Shown here one piece after another: positions 1 to 5,573 of a stretch of DNA of 6,437 nucleotides. How positions within the stretch are numbered: the first letter of the stretch is position 1; each line of letters starts with the position of its first letter. The DNA comes from Candidatus Latescibacterota bacterium (lineage in GTDB: Bacteria > Latescibacterota > UBA2968 > UBA8231): positions 10,076 to 16,512 of the forward strand of contig DPVW01000309.1 in the NCBI GenBank assembly GCA_003529325.1, given 5' to 3'. A program made the position numbers and the translations under genes. The notes under the pieces are model-generated. The model did no database searches. It saw only the letters and a program-made list of their open reading frames with translations, and was not told the DNA's origin.

Positions 1-69
1 GATGGCTACGATTTTCGACACGCGGCGGCGCAGTCGGGGACCCTTAATAGGCGCTGGTTCATGCACTGA
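1..69 (+). CDS. possible C-terminal tail of an unidentified gene (partial)
   Basis: An open frame enters from the left edge and ends at a TGA at 67-69, giving 22 residues (starts DGYDFRHAAA, ends NRRWFMH). Third codon positions in this frame are mostly G or C, as in the other genes here, whereas the overlapping frame from base 2 has weaker codon use and runs through the hairpin. The stop lies 32 nt before a strong hairpin whose T-rich tail favours rightward transcription, which fits a gene ending here convergent to dapB. Too little protein remains to recognise a family, and this could be non-coding. Confidence 0.33.
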   Translation, partial: DGYDFRHAAAQSGTLNRRWFMH

Positions 70-101
70 CTCTGATTGGACCAGGCCATTTGATGACATA
101 G

Positions 102-136
102 AAGAGGCCCGTCACCTTCCTGGTGACGGGCCTCTT
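102..136. terminator. intrinsic terminator hairpin, probably shared by convergent genes
   Basis: The arms 102-116 and 122-136 (aagaggcccgtcacc and its exact complement) form a 15-bp perfect stem around a 5-nt loop. Reading rightward, the stem is followed by cttgtttgtttgg, a usable T-rich tail. Reading leftward, which is the dapB direction, the tail is cttctatgtcatc, which is poorer. The hairpin starts 26 nt beyond the dapB stop, so it probably ends the dapA-dapB transcript and also any rightward transcript arriving from the left edge. Confidence 0.85.
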
Positions 137-162
137 GTTTGTTTGGCTGGAGCGTGTGCGTG

Positions 163-957
163 TTACAGACCGAGGACGTGGGCCATGTCGTAGAGTCCGG
201 GCTCGGCACTCACCACGTAGCGGGCGGCGCGCAGGGCGCCGAGGGCGAAGGCATCGCGGCTGGTGGCGTGATGTCGGAGTTCGAGATATTCTCCGGGGGC
301 GCCGAAAAAGACCGAATGATCACCCGCCACATCGCCGAGTCGCATGGCATGCATGCCGATTTCCTTGCGTGTGCGCTCACCGGTGACCCCTTCGCGGCCG
401 TGCACGACTACCTCATCGAGGTTGCGCTCCAATCCAGCCGCCGCACGTTGGGCGAGCCCCAGAGCGGATCCACTGGGGGCGTCGACCTTATGCCGATGGT
501 GTGACTCCAAAACTTCGACGTCGTAGTCATCTCCAAGAAAACGAGCCGCCTCTTCCACCAGACGGAACAGGACATTCATGGCGGTGGAGAAATTTGGCGC
601 GAAGACGCAGGGCACCGCGGCGACTGTGCTCTTGAACTCGATGAGTTGCGCCGCTGTGAAGCCAGTGGTACCGACCACCATCGCCGTCCCTGCTGCGGCA
701 CATGCCGCCGCATCCGCAAGCGTCGATTCGGGCGCCGTGAAAGCGATGACGACATCAGCCGCCGCTGCCGGCACGAGATCCGTCACGGTGGCACCAAGAG
801 TGCCGCGACCCAGCACATCCCCCACATCACGACCGAGCGCCTCATGCCCTGGTCGTTCGGTGGCCCCCACAAGCTGCATCTCGTCGTCGTCGCAGATGAG
901 ATTTCCCAGCCGCTGCCCCATGCGACCGGCGATGCCACAGACCACAACCTTTGTCAT
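163..957 (-). CDS. dapB: 4-hydroxy-tetrahydrodipicolinate reductase
   Basis: DapB reduces 4-hydroxy-tetrahydrodipicolinate with NAD(P)H to tetrahydrodipicolinate, the second step of the cytoplasmic lysine/diaminopimelate branch. The 264-residue length is typical. The N-terminal Rossmann motif GIAGRMGQ is at 8-15 and an acidic residue (E34) follows the second strand, where nucleotide preference is set. GTTG is at 96-99 and APNFSTAMN at 120-128. The signature ESHHRHKVDAPSGSA at 151-165 carries the catalytic His pair and the substrate-binding Lys157. That signature usually reads PSGTA, so the Thr-to-Ser change is a conservative variant. The C-terminal block with RLGDV, HSVFF and HHATSRDAFA is also family-like. 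The ATG start has GAGG 4 nt upstream, overlapping the dapA stop, so translational coupling to dapA is likely. The TAA stop precedes the hairpin at 102-136. Identification is secure from the motifs. Confidence 0.97.
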   Translation of the reverse strand: MTKVVVCGIAGRMGQRLGNLICDDDEMQLVGATERPGHEALGRDVGDVLGRGTLGATVTDLVPAAAADVVIAFTAPESTLADAAACAAAGTAMVVGTTGFTAAQLIEFKSTVAAVPCVFAPNFSTAMNVLFRLVEEAARFLGDDYDVEVLESHHRHKVDAPSGSALGLAQRAAAGLERNLDEVVVHGREGVTGERTRKEIGMHAMRLGDVAGDHSVFFGAPGEYLELRHHATSRDAFALGALRAARYVVSAEPGLYDMAHVLGL

Positions 958-963
958 ATAGCC

Positions 964-2001
964 TCAGTATTCTGTATAGACCAGCGTGTCGATGGCGCTC
1001 TGATTGTTCAGCTGTGCCTCGATATCGACACCAAAGGCATCGCCAATCGGTTGCAGCAGGGATGGATCACTGGCCCAGACCTGGCGCGCCGCATCGACAA
1101 CAACTGCCGCCGCCTGGGGCGTCAGCTTACCGAGTGGGCGTCGGCAGGCGCCGGAGGGCATGCCGAGCAGTCGCATGAGACTCTTTACCGGCGTAGGATT
1201 GCGGGACTTGCATTCGACGGCGCCTTTTGAGCTGGCTTCTGTCGTCGTCACGCCGACAATACCTAGCAAGGGCGCCAGGTTGGCGGCAATCCGGTCAGCT
1301 GTCGCTTCGTCGCCGTCATTGAGGGCGTGGGTCATGCGCACAAGCGGACCGGGTACGACGTTGGACATCACGGAAATGACGCCGGCGGCACCGATATCCT
1401 CTCGCTTCATCATGGTCACCGTGCGATCATCGTCACCGGATAGGATGGTGTATTCCGGCCCACAGACGGTACGCGTCTTTGCCATGTTGTCGTAGTCCCC
1501 GGTTGCCTCTTTTACCGTGGCTACGTTCGGATGCCTGTCGTAAAGAATCGCCAGATCCTCTACATGCATCATTGCACCAACACGTCCGGGGATGATGTAG
1601 GGGATAATTGGCATCTGCGGAAATTCCGACGCCACGGGGGTGACATACTCCCGACGTATTTCCAACGAACTGGGACCATTGTAATAGGGATCGACGAGCA
1701 AGACGGCATCAGCGCCGACGTGGGCGGCATGCTCGGTACCGGCCAGAGTCTCGCGAGTCGAGTTGGAGCCCGTCCCCGCGATCGACTGGCAACGACCCTT
1801 TGTGGCCTTTACCGTTCGCTCTATGACCTCGTTGTGCTCCTCCCACAGGAGAGTTGGACTCTCGCCTGTCGTACCGACGGCGAGCACGCCATCGATACCA
1901 TTGTCGATCTGAAATTCGATCAGTCGTTCCAGACCTTCGTAATCGACGGTTCCGTCCTCGCGCATGGGCGTGACGGAGGCGGTGTAGCAGCCCTTGAACA
2001 T
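964..2001 (-). CDS. dapA: 4-hydroxy-tetrahydrodipicolinate synthase with C-terminal extension
   Basis: DapA condenses pyruvate and aspartate semialdehyde through a Schiff base, the committed step to diaminopimelate and lysine. I chose the ATG at 2001 because MFKGCYTASVTP is the normal family N-terminus. A longer in-frame extension to a TTG at 2157 has no family similarity and would start on the promoter -35 box. A weak AGGT lies 8 nt upstream. Class I aldolase-fold landmarks are GTTGES at 43-48 (two catalytic-triad-region Thr), DPYYN at 104-108, Tyr135 and Arg140 in YIIPGR, Schiff-base Lys164 in VKEATGD, SGDD at 188-191 and NPTPVK at 268-273. The protein has 345 residues against about 290-300 normally, and the excess is a tail after about residue 310. 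The active-site loop reads Y-I-I-P where Y-N-V-P is usual. Linkage to dapB supports the lysine role over other DapA-family aldolases such as NanA or KDG aldolase. Confidence 0.92.
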   Translation of the reverse strand: MFKGCYTASVTPMREDGTVDYEGLERLIEFQIDNGIDGVLAVGTTGESPTLLWEEHNEVIERTVKATKGRCQSIAGTGSNSTRETLAGTEHAAHVGADAVLLVDPYYNGPSSLEIRREYVTPVASEFPQMPIIPYIIPGRVGAMMHVEDLAILYDRHPNVATVKEATGDYDNMAKTRTVCGPEYTILSGDDDRTVTMMKREDIGAAGVISVMSNVVPGPLVRMTHALNDGDEATADRIAANLAPLLGIVGVTTTEASSKGAVECKSRNPTPVKSLMRLLGMPSGACRRPLGKLTPQAAAVVVDAARQVWASDPSLLQPIGDAFGVDIEAQLNNQSAIDTLVYTEY

Positions 2002-2021
2002 CGCGAATGACCTGCCGGGTG

Positions 2022-2073
2022 TTGCCTTGCGGCAATGGGAGTTTGTTGCGACTGTAGCGTGACAGTCCACAGT
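2022..2073 (-). promoter_or_regulatory. structured dapA leader: two hairpins with a competing arm
   Basis: In the predicted dapA leader, gactgt and acagtc (2050-2055 and 2062-2067) form a 6-bp stem with a 6-nt loop. A second acagt copy at 2069-2073 could compete for the same arm with a 5-bp pairing. Closer to the gene, ttgcc and ggcaa (2022-2026 and 2031-2035) form a 5-bp stem whose loop reads GCAA in the dapA mRNA, a GNRA tetraloop. It ends 20 nt before the start codon. I see no U-tract, lysine riboswitch core or leader peptide rich in lysine codons. A regulatory role is only a possibility. Confidence 0.3.
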
Positions 2074-2128
2074 GACGGCGAGTGCCAGACTAATGTTGAC
2101 TGCCAGATCGCGCAGCAACAGGGCGGTT

Positions 2129-2157
2129 AGTATGGCAGCGCGCTTGCACAGTGTCAA
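2129..2157 (-). promoter_or_regulatory. sigma70-type promoter of dapA-dapB
   Basis: On the minus strand a perfect TTGACA (2157 to 2152) is separated by 17 nt from CATACT (2134 to 2129), which matches the -10 consensus at 4 of 6 bases. The transcript would start near 2122, leaving an untranslated leader of about 120 nt before the dapA ATG. The spacing is optimal and the location is upstream of the operon in a divergent intergenic region. Support is by sequence match only. Confidence 0.65.
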
Positions 2158-2174
2158 CCATCTTTACGACGAAC

Positions 2175-2181
2175 AGGACGA
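2175..2181 (+). promoter_or_regulatory. ribosome binding site deciding a TTG start
   Basis: AGGA at 2175-2178 (within aggacgagag) lies 8 nt before the TTG at 2187. No comparable purine-rich site precedes the in-frame GTG at 2151 or the ATG at 2205, so this site is the main reason for choosing the TTG start of the AICAR transformylase. Confidence 0.6.
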
Positions 2182-2186
2182 GAGTA

Positions 2187-3362
2187 TTGGCCGCTGAACT
2201 GAGCATGCGCTACGGCTGCAACCCACACCAGAGTGGCGCCCGTTGTTTCTTGCCCTGCGCCGAGTTGCCGTTGCAGGCCCTGCACAATTCGCCGAGTTAC
2301 ATCAATCTGATGGATGCACTCAATTCGTGGCAGTTGGTGCGTGAATTGAAAGCGGCGACAGGCCTGCCTGCAGCGGCCTCCTTCAAGCACGTCAGCCCTG
2401 CCGGTGCCGCTGTCGGCGTGCCTCTCTCCGATGACCTGCGAGCGGCTTTGTTCATCAAACCAGAGGCCCAGCTCAGCCCTCTTGCCTGCGCCTATGCCCG
2501 TGCTCGCGGTGCGGACCGACTCGCCTCCTTTGGCGACTGGATCGCCGTCAGCGACCCACTGGACCAGGCCACTGCAGAGCTGATCCGCGTCGAGATGTCG
2601 GATGGAATCATCGCCCCCGGTTTCGAGGAGGGCACCGTCGAGATGCTGGCGCGGAAGAAGGGCGGGGATTACAAAGTTCTGCAGATCGACCCGTCGTACG
2701 AAGCGGCGACGTTGGAGTCACGCCAGCTCTTCGGCCTGACGCTGGAACAGCCACGCAATGACTTCATGCCCGGCACTGACTTCCTGAGCAATATCGTAAC
2801 GAAAAATCAGAGGCTCACCGATGCGGCCAGACGCGACCTGCTCGTGGCAACCATCGCCGTAAAATACACGCAGTCCAACTCTGTCGTTGCCACGTGGGAA
2901 GGACAGATCGTCGGCGCCGGTGCGGGTCAACAATCGCGCATCCATTGCGTCCGCCTCGCTTGTGGCAAAGCCGATCGCTGGTATCTGCGCCAGCACCCGG
3001 CGGTACGGGAGATCAAATTCCGCAAGGGTACGAAGCGGGCGGACCGCGACAATGCCATCGACCTGTTTTTCGAAGATGAACTATCCAGCGCGGAGGAGGC
3101 AGCCTGGCAGGGCGCATTGCGCCAGGTGCCGGCGCGACTGTCCACCGCGGCCCGGCGTGAGTGGCTGGACAACATGCAGGCTGTCGCCATCAGCTCAGAT
3201 GCATTCTTCCCATTTCGCGACAACATCGACCGCGCCAGCCGCTCGGGGGTGTCCTACGTGGTGCAACCGGGTGGTTCAAAGAAAGATGCTGACGTGATCG
3301 CAGCTGCGGACGAGTATGGCATGGCCATGGCATTTTCGGGGGTTCGCCTGTTCCATCACTGA
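2187..3362 (+). CDS. stand-alone AICAR formyltransferase (ATIC C-terminal-type, no IMP cyclohydrolase domain)
   Basis: The enzyme transfers a formyl group from 10-formyltetrahydrofolate to AICAR, giving FAICAR, the penultimate step of IMP synthesis. From the TTG at 2187 it has 391 residues, almost exactly the size of the AICARFT half of bifunctional PurH/ATIC. The usual N-terminal MGS-like cyclohydrolase half (about 200 residues) is absent. Landmarks are RYGCNPHQ at 8-15, catalytic Lys67-His68 in SFKHVSPAGAA, ARARGADR and SFGDW at 104-118, VKYTQSNSV at 225-233, GAGAGQQSRIHCVRLA at 243-258, SSDAFFPFRDN at 336-346, and a C-terminal RLFHH. KHVSPAGAA and the RLFHH end resemble animal ATIC, whereas E. 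coli-type PurH has KHxNPCG. The remembered ATIC comparison is from family knowledge, not an alignment run here. IMP cyclohydrolase must be supplied elsewhere in the genome. Alternative starts are GTG 2151, which overlaps the dapA promoter, and ATG 2205. The gene diverges from dapA. Confidence 0.93.
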   Translation: MAAELSMRYGCNPHQSGARCFLPCAELPLQALHNSPSYINLMDALNSWQLVRELKAATGLPAAASFKHVSPAGAAVGVPLSDDLRAALFIKPEAQLSPLACAYARARGADRLASFGDWIAVSDPLDQATAELIRVEMSDGIIAPGFEEGTVEMLARKKGGDYKVLQIDPSYEAATLESRQLFGLTLEQPRNDFMPGTDFLSNIVTKNQRLTDAARRDLLVATIAVKYTQSNSVVATWEGQIVGAGAGQQSRIHCVRLACGKADRWYLRQHPAVREIKFRKGTKRADRDNAIDLFFEDELSSAEEAAWQGALRQVPARLSTAARREWLDNMQAVAISSDAFFPFRDNIDRASRSGVSYVVQPGGSKKDADVIAAADEYGMAMAFSGVRLFHH

Positions 3363-3393
3363 TTCCTCGAACCGCGCCGACAGATCCCCCGAA

Positions 3394-3538
3394 GAGAACC
3401 GTCGCGAATTAGAACCTCCGCAGATTCACAGAACATGAGGCGGAGACATGAGTACCGGAGCACAAATCTAGCGAGACGGTTCTCGACTTGGCGGCGCTTA
3501 AACTGCGCTCAACTCTGAACGACCGAACAGCGCCGCCA
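3394..3538. repeat. cluster of inverted repeats in the convergent intergenic region
   Basis: The 179 nt between the two convergent stops (3363-3541) hold three inverted repeats. Outer arms gagaaccgtc (3394-3403) and gacggttctc (3475-3484) match over 10 bp. Nested inside are ctccgc (3416-3421) and gcggag (3440-3445). Adjacent to them, tggcggcgct (3489-3498) and agcgccgcca (3529-3538) give a 10-bp, almost all G-C stem with a 30-nt loop, directly beyond the beta-helix stop codon. None has a T-rich tail on either strand. They may help end or stabilise both transcripts, or form a structured RNA. No gene is seen in this stretch. Confidence 0.5.
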
Positions 3539-3541
3539 GAC

Positions 3542-4786
3542 TCAGGCGGGCAGGTGTCGGTAGATGGTGTCGGTGCCGCTTTCGTAGCCACACTCGATCA
3601 CAGGTGCTGTCAGCGCCAGACTCTGGGCCGCTGCTTCAACCTCCTGCCCACAGCCATCGACATCGTTGTTCTGCAGGTGGATGTCGCGCGCCGTATCCTC
3701 GATGAAAAAACCGGGTTTGCACGCTCCGCCACCCTCTCTCCCGCGCACGGTATTGTCTTCGAAGATCAGGTCGTGAGCATCCGTCACGATCTCTATCTGC
3801 CCCTTGCCGCCAGTTGCCGCATTGCCGGCAATGGTACAACCACGCACGTGGCAGGAATGCACCTCTACCGGTCGTGGGGAGGAGCGTACGAGGATACCGG
3901 CACCGGCATTGCCATCCACTGTACAGTTCTCGATCAGATTGTAGCAGTCGCGGGTGCCGATTGAAATCCCCGTGCGATTGCCGGTAAAGCGGCTGTCTCG
4001 AACGGAGATGTGATTGGCTCGGACGCAGAAGAAGAAGCCACAGTTGCCATTGCCATGGCTGTCACAGTCCTCAAACAGGACGTTCGTGCTTCCCGCCCCC
4101 GGGTGCAGGCCGTTGCCACTATTGTCACGGAAGGTGCAGTTTCGAATGACCACATCTCGACAGATCTGGAAGCCGAGCCCTTCGCCGTCATAGTCGCACT
4201 CGCTTACACCCGATACCTCGATCGCGGCACTCCGATAGAAGTAGACGGCGGCACCACGGCAGGCGCCCATACTCTCCTCGTTGTCGGCTTTGTGGCCTTC
4301 AAGCCGCAGATCGCGCACGGCGATGTTGCTCACGTCATGCGCGAAAATGAGGGGGTACGCCGTGGTCAGACGTGGGTTGTCCGCCTGGCGATAATCGGTC
4401 TCGATGCCATGGTCGAGACCGATCCAGTGGTCCTCAACCCAGGTGATAGTGGCGAATGTCTCGGAAAAACCTCCCCCTTTGTCGTCGTGCACGGACACGG
4501 TCATCCCTGGCTCGAGTCCGGACGTCGATTGCAGCGGCACGTCACACATGCCGTAGTTGTGGTATCCGGAGAGTGGGTAGATCCGCCCGGGGCCCTTGCG
4601 CAGTATGGTATTCTCACCCTGACCGACCAACTCAATGCCGCTGCCCAAGGCCAGGCCACGATCCAATGTCAGATCCATGGGTGGCAGAACGACCCGACCA
4701 CCACCGCCTGCAGCAACTTCGTCGATGCATTGCTGAATCTGTCTGGCACTGCCGGCCTCGGTGGTGCTAAGCTCTTTTGTCGTCAT
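3542..4786 (-). CDS. right-handed parallel beta-helix repeat protein, no signal peptide
   Basis: The 414-residue protein starts at an ATG preceded by GGGAGAG with good spacing. A further 13 codons upstream would run through the SDR stop and were rejected. The N-terminal part (about 13-60: IQQCIDEVAAGGGGRVVLPP, then GIELVGQGENTILRKG) is the entry segment typical of the pectate-lyase superfamily. Rungs of about 20-25 residues follow from about 150 to 380, with repeated blocks such as VVIRNCTFRDNSGNGL (212-227), ISVRDSRFTGNRTGISI (260-276) and IENCTVDGNAGAGILV (285-300), as in the Beta_helix/NosD-like group. There are 16 cysteines, and no Sec signal or membrane segment, so the protein is probably cytoplasmic, which is unusual for pectinase-like helices. 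It lies 13 nt after an SDR gene and is probably co-transcribed with it. Lyase, epimerase or glycosidase activity on a sugar acid or oligosaccharide is conceivable, but I can assign no catalytic residues. Confidence 0.87.
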   Translation of the reverse strand: MTTKELSTTEAGSARQIQQCIDEVAAGGGGRVVLPPMDLTLDRGLALGSGIELVGQGENTILRKGPGRIYPLSGYHNYGMCDVPLQSTSGLEPGMTVSVHDDKGGGFSETFATITWVEDHWIGLDHGIETDYRQADNPRLTTAYPLIFAHDVSNIAVRDLRLEGHKADNEESMGACRGAAVYFYRSAAIEVSGVSECDYDGEGLGFQICRDVVIRNCTFRDNSGNGLHPGAGSTNVLFEDCDSHGNGNCGFFFCVRANHISVRDSRFTGNRTGISIGTRDCYNLIENCTVDGNAGAGILVRSSPRPVEVHSCHVRGCTIAGNAATGGKGQIEIVTDAHDLIFEDNTVRGREGGGACKPGFFIEDTARDIHLQNNDVDGCGQEVEAAAQSLALTAPVIECGYESGTDTIYRHLPA

Positions 4787-4795
4787 CCGCTTGCT

Positions 4796-4800
4796 CTCCC
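4796..4800 (-). promoter_or_regulatory. ribosome binding site of the beta-helix gene, overlapping the SDR stop
   Basis: On the minus strand GGGAG occupies 4800 to 4796, its first G being the last base of the SDR stop TAG, and lies 9 nt before the ATG at 4786. The arrangement fixes the start and suggests translational coupling of the pair. Confidence 0.65.
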
Positions 4801-5573
4801 TATATACGGGCCAGATACCCGCCATCTACGGGCAGCGCTGCGCCGGTGATCCAGGCGGCATCATCTGAAGCAAGGAATGTACAGGCACGGCCGATATCCT
4901 CCGGACGACCGAACCGTGGCAGGGGGGTCAGTTGCCGCGCCGCCTCGATCTGCTCCGGTGTCTGATAGTCCTGCATCGACGTCTCGATATACCCCGGGCA
5001 GATGGCGTTGACCGTGATCGATCGATCCGCTACCTCGACCGCCGTGTCCTTCGTCAGGTTGACGACCGCCGCTTTCGCCGGGGGATAGGCGGGGCCGCCG
5101 CCGCCAGCGAAGGCATGCACGGAGGCGATATTGATGATACGGCCTGCCTTGGACTGGCTCAGCAGTGGGATGCCAAACTTGGTCAGCAGGAAAACCCCGC
5201 GCAGATTGACACCCATGAGTCGATCCCAGTCCGAGACGCTCAGTTGTTGGCTGTCGGCGGGTATATACACTCCCGCATTGCTGACAATGATGTCGATCGC
5301 ACCGAAGGCATCCACTGTGGCACTTATCAGGCCACGAACCGCAGCTTCGTCCGCCACATCTGTCTGGACGAATTGCGCCTGACCGCCGATCTTGTGGATC
5401 TCCTGCGCTGTTGTCGTCGTCACATCCTGCTCGTGATAGACGCCTCGTTTCGGTTCCTCGCGAACGTCGGCGACGACGACGCGAGCCCCCGCACGGGCGA
5501 ATTCCAAACAGATGCCCCGACCGATCCCAGAACTGGCTCCCGTAACGATGGCAACACGATCCTTCAGTCTCAA
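4800..5573 (-). CDS. short-chain dehydrogenase/reductase (classical SDR), TTG start
   Basis: This 257-residue NAD(P)-dependent oxidoreductase has all classical SDR marks: TGASSGIG at 11-18, Asp36 at the end of the second strand (usually NAD(H)-preferring), NAG at 99-101, Asn123, catalytic Ser151, Tyr163 and Lys167 in YPPAK, PG at 193-194 and a C-terminal ITGAALPVDGGY. I chose the TTG at 5573 because AAGGAG lies exactly 7 nt before it. It gives the usual SDR beginning (MRLKDRVAIVTG). An in-frame GTG at 5591 has no ribosome binding site and overlaps the Shine-Dalgarno. The overall pattern resembles sugar or 3-oxoacyl alcohol dehydrogenases (gluconate 5-dehydrogenase, KduD or FabG-like), but motifs alone do not give the substrate. 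Coupling to a beta-helix protein makes a carbohydrate or uronate substrate more likely than a fatty acyl one (inference). Confidence 0.94.
   Translation of the reverse strand: MRLKDRVAIVTGASSGIGRGICLEFARAGARVVVADVREEPKRGVYHEQDVTTTTAQEIHKIGGQAQFVQTDVADEAAVRGLISATVDAFGAIDIIVSNAGVYIPADSQQLSVSDWDRLMGVNLRGVFLLTKFGIPLLSQSKAGRIINIASVHAFAGGGGPAYPPAKAAVVNLTKDTAVEVADRSITVNAICPGYIETSMQDYQTPEQIEAARQLTPLPRFGRPEDIGRACTFLASDDAAWITGAALPVDGGYLARI

Noticed and set aside
6..209. 67-codon minus-strand frame beyond dapB
   Set aside because: It would run straight through the terminator hairpin and overlap the dapB 3' end, with a Cys/Gln-rich unlikely product.
646..1230. 194-codon + strand frame across the dapA/dapB junction
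   Set aside because: It is antisense to two firmly identified genes, has an Arg/His-rich low-likelihood composition and no ribosome binding site.
1531..2010. 159-codon + strand frame opposite dapA
   Set aside because: It is a mirror of the dapA coding frame with no family features.
2002..2122. lysine riboswitch in the dapA leader
   Set aside because: The leader is only about 120 nt and shows none of the multi-helix junction or conserved core expected of the L-box.
2096..2133. TTGACT (2096-2101) with TAGTAT (2128-2133) as a + strand promoter for the AICAR transformylase
   Set aside because: The spacer is 26 nt, too long for a sigma70 promoter. TAGTAT has no -35 at the proper distance.
2002..2157. 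N-terminal extension of DapA to the TTG at 2157
   Set aside because: The extra 52 residues have no DapA similarity, and the start codon coincides with the -35 box of the dapA promoter. MFKGCYTASVTP at 2001 is the family N-terminus.
4010..4849. 279-codon open frame on the + strand opposite the beta-helix gene
   Set aside because: It is entirely antisense to a protein with clear beta-helix repeats, has no recognisable motif, and is explained by G+C-rich codon use.
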